From positions 102,183 to 166,182 of the forward strand of contig SCUB01000020.1 in NCBI GenBank assembly GCA_004297465.1: a stretch of DNA of 64,000 nucleotides. Reading direction: 5' to 3'. Positions 42,832 to 51,781 of this stretch are shown piece after piece. The DNA comes from Xanthobacteraceae bacterium. Lineage in GTDB: Bacteria > Pseudomonadota > Alphaproteobacteria > Rhizobiales > Xanthobacteraceae. The position numbers were made by a program, and so were the translations under genes. Position 1 is the first letter of the stretch; each line of letters opens with the position of its first letter. The notes beneath the pieces were generated by a model. The model saw nothing but the letters and a program-made list of their open reading frames with translations. It searched no databases and had not been told where the DNA came from.

Positions 42832-43380
42832 CTACGGCAACTCGCGCGCGCAGGCATTCGGTAACGGCCGGCTTGAAGCCTCGCGTGTCAACACGATCGC
42901 ACTGCAGCCGGACAGGTCGGTAATGCGGCCGATGAAATTTTCTCCGCCCGCATCGACCACGCCGGTGGCGTTCGCGGCGGCGTAGTTTCGCGGTCGCACG
43001 ATCCAGCCGCCCGCGAGGAGCGTAAGGATTCGGCTGCCGGGGTCGAAGCTTCCGGATACCCGGAAGCAGCCTTCCGGCACTTCGGGATTTTCCGGCACGG
43101 CATAAAAGTGAAAAACCCCGCGCAACGCGTCTGGTGAAAGTACGATCCGTACCCCTGTAATACCCTGCCGGCAGGAATATCGACCGCTCCATTCGCCGCC
43201 CACGAGGCCCTGTCTGGACGAACTGGGCGCCATCCCCGGCTCGGTCGGAGCGCCGCGCAAGGCACGCAAGGCGTCACTTTCCTGCGCCGATAAGGAAGGG
43301 GCAAAGCCGGCGAAAGTCGCCAGCAAATAAATTACAACCGCACAAGCGAGCGTTATGACGCTGGGACGCCTCGTCTGCAT
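42832..43380 (-). CDS. Secreted hypothetical protein
   Basis: A 182-residue protein with a signal peptide (VITLACAVVIYLLATFAGFA) ending near SLSAQE. The mature part has a GGEWSGRYSCRQGITGVRIV segment and four cysteines, suggesting a small beta-rich periplasmic domain with two disulfides. I recognise no named family. It lies between the patatin and SLOG-membrane genes, same strand, so may be part of that system. Confidence 0.7.
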   Translation of the reverse strand: MQTRRPSVITLACAVVIYLLATFAGFAPSLSAQESDALRALRGAPTEPGMAPSSSRQGLVGGEWSGRYSCRQGITGVRIVLSPDALRGVFHFYAVPENPEVPEGCFRVSGSFDPGSRILTLLAGGWIVRPRNYAAANATGVVDAGGENFIGRITDLSGCSAIVLTREASSRPLPNACARELP

Positions 43381-43530
43381 TAAAAAATCCCCCCGAACGA
43401 CTAAGAAACAAGCATAGCATCTCAGTTTCGGCGATCAATTGTGAGACGCGCGGGTTCGAAAAGTAAAAGGAACCGGCTTGCGTCTGGACGTGCGATGGCG
43501 TTGCGCAAATGACCGCCGGCTACGCCGGCG

Positions 43531-45519
43531 TCATGCGGGCAGAGTTAGCCGCTTGCTGACATAGAGTTGGTGCCAGGCGCTCACATCCTCGGCCATGGCG
43601 AGAGCGGCTGCCAATAACGCGTCGGTCGTCGATTTCAGGGTGATCTGGTCGGGGGCGGACAAAAGGGCGCCGATCAGCCGCTCGATTTCCATCAGTTCGC
43701 GTTGGGTTGCCGTCGAGCGTTGAGCAAATCCCTCGAAATCGCCTTGCGCGCGGATGCCGGAAAGTGCCGCGCCCAGCGCGGGAAGTCCCGCGGCTGCAAT
43801 CGAAACGATCGGCTTGAGATAATGCTCCAGCAACCCGTGAAACAGTCCATGCGAGGCCCCGGCGGCCTCGTGTTCTGCCGCGTGCGCCGCCAGCACGAAA
43901 TGATCGGTCGCCCACGCGGCGAGATAGATCAGCAGCATGTACATGGTTGCGGCGAAGCAGGCATCGCCTTTGCGATGGAGCATATGATGAATCTTTTCGA
44001 GATTTCTTGCATTGGCGGTGTGATAGGCCCGCTGTTCCTGGATCTCGGTGGTGAGCGCCGCCCTGAGCACGCGTTTCATATAAGTGGCATCCAGAACGGC
44101 GCTCGGCAGGCCGATTTCCCGAAAGGCTGCGCGCACGTACCAGGAGGCGAACGTTTCCAGGCTGGCCGGCTGGGGCGCGGCCACGAAATCGCGTAGCGCG
44201 CCGATATATGCGAGCGAGCGGCCGAGCCGGAGCAATTCTGATAGCTCGCGTGTTTCAAGCCAGAGCGCATGCCAATGCATGCGCACGCCTCGGCGCACGA
44301 CAATGACGACGGCCGAGATGATAAACAGTTCGACGAGCACGAATCCGGCTTTGATGTCGAGGATCGCGGCAGACTCCAGAAAGAACAGGTAACAAAGCCC
44401 TATGGGCACCGACAGTCCGGCAAGAAGAAAGATCGAGACATAAGCGCTGCGGTATATATGGCCATGGCGCCATGCCAGGGCATCCGCCCAGATCGAGCGC
44501 GGCAGGAGGATCGAGCGTACACGATCGTTGAAATCGGAGACGCCTCTTGCGTCGGCAACAGCAGAGAAAAAGGAATCCCAGCTCTTACCGAGGTCGTCGT
44601 AACCGGGATATTTGATGGGCCACGACCATCGCCCGGCGCCCGCCAGCCGCCGCAGAAGATTATATGCAAACGGCCACCGCATCGGCTTTGGCCAACTCAT
44701 GCCGAAATAAGAAGGCAATTCCGTCCTGGGCGTGGTGGCGGGGGATGGTTCAGAGCCGTGTGCCCCATGATGTTCGTCGTGAGACGAAACCGGGAGTGCG
44801 GGCGGCATGAGAATTGCGCGCAAAATGCGGTCGATCAGGCTCGCATCGACATTCTGCCAGCGATGTTCATCGTGGGCCGCGGTATCCAGGGCTACAATAT
44901 GACGAAGCTGCGCCGGATTGCCCGGATCGATCCAGAACACCGGCCGCGATTCCGCAAAAGCGCGCGCGATGACGGCGGCCGTGCCGCCCGGGCCGGCGGC
45001 CTGCCGACCATCCCACACCGCCACGAGCAGGTCGATCTGACGAATCAGAAACGTGCCCAACGCCTGGTAGTGCTGGGCTCTCCCCGCGTCGTCGCGGACG
45101 TCGAGCCCGGGTAACAGGGGGAGTTCGGTTACCGAGATGGCGCGCGCCAGCAGGTGTTCGAACTCGTGATCCGAGCCATCGGATGCATTCGATGCAAGAA
45201 AATCACGCGCATATTCCGCTCGCGGCATCGGCAGAATGGCCTCGATCTGCCAGCCGCCCGGCGCCGCCGCAACGGCCATGCGATCGGTTCCATCCGCCAA
45301 GGCACTGACGATTCTGATCAATGGAACGGCGTTTGAATAGACACCGCCCTGTGTCTCGCGCGCGATGGCAGCAATGGAATCGCCGATCATCGCATAAAGT
45401 GCGCGCAATGCCTGATCGACGGCGGCGCGATGTTCGTCTGCGATTTTGTTGGAGCGATGCCCGGTGATGCCAATTTGCAGCGCGATCCGCGGTTTCGGCA
45501 TCGGCGATTGTTGATTCAT
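43531..45519 (-). CDS. SLOG-like sensor fused to four-helix membrane domain
   Basis: A 662-residue protein. Residues about 10-250 look like a SLOG-type Rossmann domain: LQIGITGHRSNKIADEHRAA, IRIVSALADGTDRMAVAAA and then the IEAILPMPRAEYARDFL segment; SLOG domains bind nucleotide-derived ligands. The C-terminal part has four hydrophobic stretches (e.g. AYVSIFLLAGLSVPIGLCYL, AGFVLVELFIISAVVIVVRR, CFAATMYMLLIYLAAWATD, PIVSIAAAGLPALGAALSGI), resembling SLATT-type membrane effectors. ATG at 45519 is more plausible than the upstream one at 45570, though its ribosome site is weak. Divergent from the kinase gene. Confidence 0.75.
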   Translation of the reverse strand: MNQQSPMPKPRIALQIGITGHRSNKIADEHRAAVDQALRALYAMIGDSIAAIARETQGGVYSNAVPLIRIVSALADGTDRMAVAAAPGGWQIEAILPMPRAEYARDFLASNASDGSDHEFEHLLARAISVTELPLLPGLDVRDDAGRAQHYQALGTFLIRQIDLLVAVWDGRQAAGPGGTAAVIARAFAESRPVFWIDPGNPAQLRHIVALDTAAHDEHRWQNVDASLIDRILRAILMPPALPVSSHDEHHGAHGSEPSPATTPRTELPSYFGMSWPKPMRWPFAYNLLRRLAGAGRWSWPIKYPGYDDLGKSWDSFFSAVADARGVSDFNDRVRSILLPRSIWADALAWRHGHIYRSAYVSIFLLAGLSVPIGLCYLFFLESAAILDIKAGFVLVELFIISAVVIVVRRGVRMHWHALWLETRELSELLRLGRSLAYIGALRDFVAAPQPASLETFASWYVRAAFREIGLPSAVLDATYMKRVLRAALTTEIQEQRAYHTANARNLEKIHHMLHRKGDACFAATMYMLLIYLAAWATDHFVLAAHAAEHEAAGASHGLFHGLLEHYLKPIVSIAAAGLPALGAALSGIRAQGDFEGFAQRSTATQRELMEIERLIGALLSAPDQITLKSTTDALLAAALAMAEDVSAWHQLYVSKRLTLPA

Positions 45520-45643
45520 TCCGTCGCCATCGCACCAGGACGAGCAAAAATAGCACGACGAACTTGTCATACCGCGGGTATATTGTAAATATACCTATGG
45601 ATTCATTGGCCATTTATGCTCAAAAATTGTCTCTTATCTCAGT

Positions 45644-47005
45644 ATGACCCCCACTCGTGACGTGCTCGCCCGCGGACAGCCGCTTCGCCTGTTGTCGGGT
45701 GGGGCGGGCACCGTTGGGGAACTCCTCGGAAGCGGCGGGCAGGGCTCCGTATACGCGGTCGATACCGCGGGGCGGCGCCTTGCGCTGAAGTGGTATCACC
45801 CGCATGTCGCGCTTGCGGACGTAACGTTGCGCGCTCGAATTGCGCGCATGGTCAGGCAGGGACCGCCCGCGCCAAATTTTGTATGGCCCCTCGACTTTGC
45901 CGAGATCGCGGGCTCGCCGAGCTTCGGCTACATCATGCCGGTGATCAGCAGCGACCGGCGGGAGCTGAAGGACCTGTTTGCGCCGCCACCACGTGGCATC
46001 AATCCGTCGCTGTATATTCGGGCGGCCGCGTGCTTCGATATCGCCACCAGTTTCCAGCGACTGCACGCGACGGGCTATTGCTACCAGGACATCAATTTCG
46101 GCGGTTTCTTCATCGACGCCGAGCGCGGCACCATCCAGATCTGCGACGCCGACAACATCGCCATCGATGGCGAGCCCGGCGGCGTTTACGGCACGCGCAA
46201 GTTCATGGCGCCCGAAGTGGTGCGCCGGGAGGCGCTGCCGTCGACGAAGACCGACCTCTATTCGATGGCCGTGCTGTTCTTCTACATGATCTTCAATTGG
46301 CACCCGCTCGATGGCAGGCGGGAAGCGCAGGCGAGCATCATGGATCAGGCGCTGGAAAGGAAACTCTATGGCGAGGAGCCGTGTTTCCTTTTCGATCCGC
46401 ACTCGGACGCCAACGGTCCGGTACCCAAGGTTCACGACTGGGTGGTTGCGCGCTGGGCGGCAATGACCGATCGCATGCGTACATTATTTACACGCGTATT
46501 CACGCAGGGGCTGTCGCGCGTGCAGGACCGGCCGATTGAAAGCGAATGGCGCAGCGCCCTCGCGCATTTGCGCGAATCCATCGTCGACTGTCCAGCATGC
46601 GGATTCTCACATGGCGTCGATGGTGCGATGGTTCAGCGCGGATGCAGCTGCGTATCCTGCGGCGCGGCGGTGCCTCTGCCGCCGCAACTCAATTTCGGCA
46701 GGGACCCCCTCTTGCTGACGCCGCGGCGCAAGATCTTCGAGTATCAGATGGGCGGGGGGTACATCGTCAACGAGGAGCCGCCCGTCGGCTCGGTGGAAAG
46801 TCACCCGCGCGATCCGGCGATCCTCGGCCTGCAAAACGTTGGAAAGGCCGTGTGGGCCGCGCGTACGGCGGACGGCACCAAGATGACAATCGCCCCAGGC
46901 AAGACGGTTCGCGTCGTTGATGGGATAGCCGTTAATTTCGGCCTTCGCGAAGGCACGGTTTCCGGCGTTCCGTCCGCCGCTGCGTCCTTGGGAAGCGCCG
47001 CATGA
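45644..47005 (+). CDS. Protein kinase with zinc ribbon and C-terminal FHA-like module
   Basis: A 453-residue Ser/Thr-like kinase. Kinase landmarks: glycine loop GSGGQGSVY (29-37), Lys49, catalytic loop YCYQDINFGG (Asp149, Asn151), DFG-equivalent CDADN (Asp168), and APE (189-191). A zinc ribbon (CPACGF and CSCVSCGA) follows around 320-345. The last about 60 residues (SHPRDPAILGLQNVGKAVWA, then PGKTVRVVDGIAVNFG) resemble an FHA-type beta-sandwich lacking the phosphothreonine motif. Similar kinases form TerY-P triads with PP2C and vWA proteins. Stop overlaps the PP2C start. Confidence 0.88.
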   Translation: MTPTRDVLARGQPLRLLSGGAGTVGELLGSGGQGSVYAVDTAGRRLALKWYHPHVALADVTLRARIARMVRQGPPAPNFVWPLDFAEIAGSPSFGYIMPVISSDRRELKDLFAPPPRGINPSLYIRAAACFDIATSFQRLHATGYCYQDINFGGFFIDAERGTIQICDADNIAIDGEPGGVYGTRKFMAPEVVRREALPSTKTDLYSMAVLFFYMIFNWHPLDGRREAQASIMDQALERKLYGEEPCFLFDPHSDANGPVPKVHDWVVARWAAMTDRMRTLFTRVFTQGLSRVQDRPIESEWRSALAHLRESIVDCPACGFSHGVDGAMVQRGCSCVSCGAAVPLPPQLNFGRDPLLLTPRRKIFEYQMGGGYIVNEEPPVGSVESHPRDPAILGLQNVGKAVWAARTADGTKMTIAPGKTVRVVDGIAVNFGLREGTVSGVPSAAASLGSAA

Positions 47006-48210
47006 CAGAAATCTCCATCGCGCGAACGGCTACATTCGGCGGCGCGAGCGCGCGCGGTGCATCGCACATTCGGCGTAATAAGCCCAATCAGGACGCGCGC
47101 GGTGGCTGGCGTTGTGGGCAATGGACCATCATCGCGGTGTCCGACGGCCATGGCGGTGAGCCTTATTTTCGCAGCGATCGCGGTTCCCGATTTGCCGTGG
47201 AGGCCGTGCGCGAAGCATTCATGGCATTGAGCGCCGGCGGTTCGGCCGGTGCCGCCGACCGTGATCATCTCGGCGCGGAAATTGCGGCCTTGCCGGCGCG
47301 CATCGTGGCCTGCTGGCGGGCCGCAGTGACTTCGGACATCAGGTCCGATTCGGATCCCCGGCTCATGGTCGCCGACCCGCATGTCGCATATGGGGCAACC
47401 TGCATTGCAGCCGCGTTCGGGCCAGGCGTCAGCGTCTTTGCCCAACTCGGTGACGGCGATCTTCTGGCGGCCGCCGCCGGCGAAGATTTGACCAAGCCCT
47501 TGCCGGACGATGAAGGCCTCGAAGGCGAGCAGACCTATTCGCTCTGCCACCTGGATGCTCCCGCTTATTTCCGGACAAAGTCGTTTGTTGCTCCGCATCC
47601 TCTCGCGGGTCCCGAGTTCGTTATGGCTTCGAGCGACGGGCTTTCGAAATCCTTTGCCGAAGATTCCCAGTTCTTCGACGTCGCGCGGCGGTGGCGCTCC
47701 CTGGTGGCGCAAAACGGCGTCGAGGCAACGTGTGGCGATCTGGAGACGTGGCTTGCCCGCTGTTCGGAAATGGGTAGCGGCGATGACAACACGTTGATGT
47801 TCTACAGCGCGGCCGCCAATGCTGGCGCCTTCGCGCCGATGGCACAACCGACCGTAGTTCACGGCGGTGCCCCCATGCCTTTAGCTCCGTCCGTTGCGGC
47901 CACGGTCAGATCTGGATCTGGATTTGGCGTATTGGCGTTGGCCGCGCTGTTGGGGGCGGGAATCGGCGCGGGTGCCATTTACTATTTCATGAAGAGCCGG
48001 GAGACAGTGGCGGCGGCGCCGCAGGTGGCAGGGTCGCCGCTGCCGACCGTTTCTTCGCCGGAGCCTTTGCCAACCAATTCTCCGTCAGAGAACGCACCCC
48101 CGCAGCCCGTGGAGTTGAGCGTTCCGGCGAAGGGACCTTCGCCGCGCGGCATTCCGGTTCCTGCCGCGCCGGCGCTCCCGGTTCCTCCTTTGCCCGCGGC
48201 CGAGAAATAA
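47002..48210 (+). CDS. PP2C-type protein phosphatase with TM and Pro-rich tail
   Basis: A 402-residue PP2C phosphatase. Metal-binding motifs are NQDARGG, VSDGHGG, ASSDGLS and GSGDDNT. The C-terminus has a membrane helix (GFGVLALAALLGAGIGAGAI) and a proline-rich tail of about 70 residues, so the catalytic domain is tethered to the membrane. It overlaps the kinase gene by 4 bp and would reverse its phosphorylation, as in TerY-P triads. Confidence 0.9.
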   Translation: MTEISIARTATFGGASARGASHIRRNKPNQDARGGWRCGQWTIIAVSDGHGGEPYFRSDRGSRFAVEAVREAFMALSAGGSAGAADRDHLGAEIAALPARIVACWRAAVTSDIRSDSDPRLMVADPHVAYGATCIAAAFGPGVSVFAQLGDGDLLAAAAGEDLTKPLPDDEGLEGEQTYSLCHLDAPAYFRTKSFVAPHPLAGPEFVMASSDGLSKSFAEDSQFFDVARRWRSLVAQNGVEATCGDLETWLARCSEMGSGDDNTLMFYSAAANAGAFAPMAQPTVVHGGAPMPLAPSVAATVRSGSGFGVLALAALLGAGIGAGAIYYFMKSRETVAAAPQVAGSPLPTVSSPEPLPTNSPSENAPPQPVELSVPAKGPSPRGIPVPAAPALPVPPLPAAEK

Positions 48211-48300
48211 TGGCCGGCAAACAACCTTGCCAAATTGACTCGCGAATTATTTGACCTAATGTTGCAAACGTTGCGCAACGTCGCAACGGGGGGGAATACG

Positions 48301-49794
48301 ATGACCAATGCGCCTTCGGCGCCGCCACAGCCATCCGCTGGTGCGGCCGGGATGCCGCCAATGCCGCGGGATATCGGGCCCAGCGACTCCGAAATCATTC
48401 CGCTGCGTTCAACAAAAATCAACATCCTCAAGAGCGGGATTCTGATCCCTCTGGGCGTGACGGCAGCCGTTTGCATCGTGCTGTTCTCGCTGTCGAACTT
48501 CTTCCAGATTATGTACGTGTTCGCGGGCTATTTGCTCTTCTGTATCTTTTACGCCGCGTACGTCTATTCCGGGATTCGCAAGAGCGTCTTCATCTACCTC
48601 ATTCCCTTCGCCATCGTGTACATCGAGTTGACGACGTCGCTGCTCAGCACGTTCATCTTTGTTTTTCGTACGATCCTGCCTGGTGGCGAGCCCAAGTCGC
48701 CTGGCTTCCTCACCACCTTCGTCAGCATGTTTTTCGGCGCGGGTCTGATGGAAGAATTGATGAAGGCGATGCCCGCCTTGATCGGCTTGTCCATTGCGCT
48801 GCGCATGCCCAACGATACGGCCAATGCGCCGTCGACGCGTTATCTTGACTGGCTGCGCGTTTCGACGCCACTGGAAGGCCTCATGCTGGGGCTTGCCGCC
48901 GGCGCCGGCTTCATCTTCGTCGAGACGCTTTATCAATACGTGCCGAACACGGTCGAACAGGTGGCGAAATCGTCGGGCGCGGGAGCCGGGTTTGCCAACG
49001 GATTTGCCCTGCTGATGCCGCGCGTATTGCACGGAGTGATCGGCCACATGGCCTGGGCCGGAATCTCCGGCTACTTCATCGGATTGGCGTCGCGTTATCC
49101 GGGCTCGCTCATCAAGCTGCTAGCGATCGGCTGGTTATTGCCTTCGATGCTGCATGCTCTGTGGAACTCATCGAGTCATCTCGGGGGCATGGGCACATGG
49201 GTCGCCGGTGCAATCACGTTGTTCGTATTCGTCGGCTGTTTCCTGAAGGCCAAGCAGCTGGAGGCCGTGCGCCAGGGCCGCGCGTTCATTCCAACCGACT
49301 CGATTATCGTCGGCGGTGCGCCGCTGCCGGTGGCGAGCGGTACCCTTCCGGAACGCCATGCGACGGCGTGGGGAGGGCTCTCGCAGGTGGCTGCCGCCTT
49401 CTTCCAGCCCAAAATGGCGACCGCGCCCGCCGGCGCCTTTCCCGCTGGCGCGCTTGCCGCGGAGCCGCCAGCACCGCAGGCGCTTCAGGCAGCGGCGGTG
49501 CCGCGCTTCACCCTCAGCAACGGCGCTGAGCGTTACGGCATCGTCGCCGGTCAGACGATCGATTTGGCGATTCTCTTTCCCGGCCGCGGTCTCGCGAGCG
49601 GAGCTCTTGCGGAGGTTACGGTTCATCCGCAGGATCCGCAGGCGGTCGGACTAAAGAACATGACGACCGGAGCGTGGGCGGTCACGCTCGACACCGGCAT
49701 CAGCACCGAGGTCGCGCCGGGGCGAAGCGTCAAACTCGTCGCCAACGAGAAGATCAAGATCGGCGCCGTTACCATTGACGTGCAGGCCGTTTGA
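48301..49794 (+). CDS. PrsW-like intramembrane protease with FHA-like C-terminus
   Basis: A 497-residue polytopic protein. The PrsW glutamic-type motifs are visible: MEELMKAMP (EExxK), AGFIFVETLYQY (FxxxExxxY-like), PRVLHGVIGHMAWAG and a His in LPSMLHALWN. These are the catalytic and metal-site positions of the PrsW/CPBP group. The C-terminal about 80 residues are soluble and repeat the pattern at the end of the kinase (HPQDPQAVGLKN, TTGAWAV, APGRSVKL). ATG at 48301 follows GGGGGGAA. It may cleave a membrane partner in the signalling chain. Confidence 0.8.
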   Translation: MTNAPSAPPQPSAGAAGMPPMPRDIGPSDSEIIPLRSTKINILKSGILIPLGVTAAVCIVLFSLSNFFQIMYVFAGYLLFCIFYAAYVYSGIRKSVFIYLIPFAIVYIELTTSLLSTFIFVFRTILPGGEPKSPGFLTTFVSMFFGAGLMEELMKAMPALIGLSIALRMPNDTANAPSTRYLDWLRVSTPLEGLMLGLAAGAGFIFVETLYQYVPNTVEQVAKSSGAGAGFANGFALLMPRVLHGVIGHMAWAGISGYFIGLASRYPGSLIKLLAIGWLLPSMLHALWNSSSHLGGMGTWVAGAITLFVFVGCFLKAKQLEAVRQGRAFIPTDSIIVGGAPLPVASGTLPERHATAWGGLSQVAAAFFQPKMATAPAGAFPAGALAAEPPAPQALQAAAVPRFTLSNGAERYGIVAGQTIDLAILFPGRGLASGALAEVTVHPQDPQAVGLKNMTTGAWAVTLDTGISTEVAPGRSVKLVANEKIKIGAVTIDVQAV

Positions 49795-50510
49795 TGAGCG
49801 GGGACGTCATGAATGCCGCGACGGGGCCCGAACTTTCCACGGCCGGTCTGGCGCGGCGCCAGCTGCACTTTATTTTGGCGGTTGACTGTTCCGGTTCGAT
49901 GATGGGGGAACGGATCGCCTCGCTGAACTATGCCGTGCGATCCGCGATTCCGGCGATGCGGGCGGCCGCGGCGGACAATCCGGAAAACGATGTGCTGGTG
50001 CGCGTTCTTCGGTTTGCCGATGAGGTGAAATGGACGGTCGAAACGCCCGTGCCGGTCGATCAGTTCGAATGGACCGATCTGACGGCAGGCGGCGAAACCA
50101 ATATGGGTGCGGCCTTCGTCGCCTTGGCCGAAGCCTTGACCCCGGAAAAAATGCCCGGCAGGCAGTTGCCGCCAGTTCTCGTTCTGTTGTCCGATGGACT
50201 GCCGACCGATGACGCTGAAGCGGGCCTTGCCGCTTTCATGCGATCCCCCTTCGGCGCCAAGGCTATCCGTCTTGCCGTCGCAATCGGTTCCGACGCCGAC
50301 AAGGCGTTGTTGCAGAGTTTCATCGGGAATTCGGACGTGAAGCCGTTGCAGGCCAACAGCGCGGAGACTCTCGTCGATCGCATCAAATGGACCGCCTCGG
50401 TGCCGATGAAGGCCGCGTCGGCGCCAGTCGGCAGTTCGGCCGATAACGTGCAGAATCTGGCGCAGGGTGTCGCCAGCGAAAATGAGAATGGTGGCGAACT
50501 CGTATGGTAA
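49794..50510 (+). CDS. TerY-like von Willebrand factor A protein
   Basis: A 238-residue vWA domain protein with a complete MIDAS: DCSGSM, the Thr in GGETNMG and the Asp in LLSDGLPTDD. Length and architecture match TerY. Its ATG overlaps the PrsW-like stop (TGATG), indicating coupling. TerY proteins sit in TerY-P triads with kinase and PP2C and are thought to scaffold metal-dependent complexes. Confidence 0.9.
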   Translation: MSGDVMNAATGPELSTAGLARRQLHFILAVDCSGSMMGERIASLNYAVRSAIPAMRAAAADNPENDVLVRVLRFADEVKWTVETPVPVDQFEWTDLTAGGETNMGAAFVALAEALTPEKMPGRQLPPVLVLLSDGLPTDDAEAGLAAFMRSPFGAKAIRLAVAIGSDADKALLQSFIGNSDVKPLQANSAETLVDRIKWTASVPMKAASAPVGSSADNVQNLAQGVASENENGGELVW

Positions 50511-51736
50511 GTCCTGCCCCCGCAACAGCAGTTGGCGCCGGTACACCGTCAGTTTCGGAAATGGCGACCATTCTGGCGCGCATCCTGCACCGCCATGGCC
50601 AGGGAGTCCTCGAAGATCGTCGCTGCACATTAGGCCTGCTGCGAGACCATGCGCCAAACGAGACCCGCGGTATACGGTTGCTGATGGCCGCCTACGATAT
50701 GGACCTTCCGAAAAAGCTGACATCCGAGAGTGGCGCGGCAAGCGAATTTAGAATCGAACAGGAAGTGAGCAGGCTGGTCGCCGATTCCGGTCTGCAATCG
50801 GATCTCGCCCGCTGGGCGGCTGACGTCTGGAGCAGCGCGATCCTGGGGACGACGCCGGACAGCGCCGCGCCGCGTGCCGCCGTTGCCACCGCAGCCGCGG
50901 CGGCGTCACCAGCGTCGGCGGCTGCAAAGTCCATGTCGGTCGATGACTTGACCTGGGGCGACGACGCACCCGCCACTCCCCAGGCGACGGGCGCAGCGCC
51001 TGCGGCAGCACCGCCGATTGCACCATCTTATGCGCCGGCGCCATCCGCGGCTGCCCCTGCGAACGCTGCAAACATCGCCACGTTGGCGAAAAAGCCCACG
51101 GCTCGTTATGGGCTGATCGCGGTCGCGATCGTAAGCACGATCTTCGGCCTCAAGTCCTACATCGGTACGGGAGGCGAGACGCCGGCTCCGACGCAGCCAA
51201 CGACCCAGCCCGTGCAACCGGCCCCCACGCAACCGGCGCAGCCCACGCAACCTGCAAACCCTTCACAACCCAACCTGGTTGTCGCCAGTGCATCGGATGA
51301 TGTTTCGGATTGGCCGGAGTTTTCCGGTGCCGCTCATCCGAATAACAATTCCAACCAGTGGCAATTCCAGTTCAATCTGCGTTTCGGCGACGGACGCATC
51401 ATGGCCTACAACGTGTTCGTCGACATGGATGGTGGCGGCCGGAGCGGCACCGGCTCGGTGCGCGCGCTCGATTCACGCCACCTCAACGGCGGCTCCGACA
51501 TGGTATCCTCGACGCCGTCATTGCCGGTAACGCGCGAATTGCAATCGAGCTCGAAAATCTATTTCAACCGTATCGTCACCAGTTCATGGGCCAAAAATCC
51601 TTCGCGCGCGCCAAATGTATGCGTTGTTTTCAGTTCCGGAAATCAGCAACGCTTTAGTCCGGACAACGGAATTTTCTGCGCGTTCGAACTTCAGGGAAAT
51701 ACCTGCGGCCAGAAAATTGGCTGCGGTCGTCTGTAG
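50504..51736 (+). CDS. Membrane-anchored protein with helical N-domain and beta C-domain
   Basis: A 410-residue protein. The N-terminal helical module (MATILARILHRHGQGVLEDR, LLRDHAPNETRGIRLLMAAY) resembles a small domain found at the start of several bacterial signalling proteins, but I cannot name it. An Ala/Pro-rich linker, one membrane helix (YGLIAVAIVSTIFGLKSYI), a TQP-rich spacer and a beta-rich C-terminal domain (QFQFNLRFGDGRIMAYNVFV; four Cys) follow. It overlaps the vWA gene by 7 bp, so it is an integral part of the operon. Function unknown. Confidence 0.75.
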   Translation: MVSPAPATAVGAGTPSVSEMATILARILHRHGQGVLEDRRCTLGLLRDHAPNETRGIRLLMAAYDMDLPKKLTSESGAASEFRIEQEVSRLVADSGLQSDLARWAADVWSSAILGTTPDSAAPRAAVATAAAAASPASAAAKSMSVDDLTWGDDAPATPQATGAAPAAAPPIAPSYAPAPSAAAPANAANIATLAKKPTARYGLIAVAIVSTIFGLKSYIGTGGETPAPTQPTTQPVQPAPTQPAQPTQPANPSQPNLVVASASDDVSDWPEFSGAAHPNNNSNQWQFQFNLRFGDGRIMAYNVFVDMDGGGRSGTGSVRALDSRHLNGGSDMVSSTPSLPVTRELQSSSKIYFNRIVTSSWAKNPSRAPNVCVVFSSGNQQRFSPDNGIFCAFELQGNTCGQKIGCGRL

Positions 51737-51781
51737 TGGAAAGAGAACGCTGGGCAGAATGTTTTCGTCGAGTGCGGCGAG

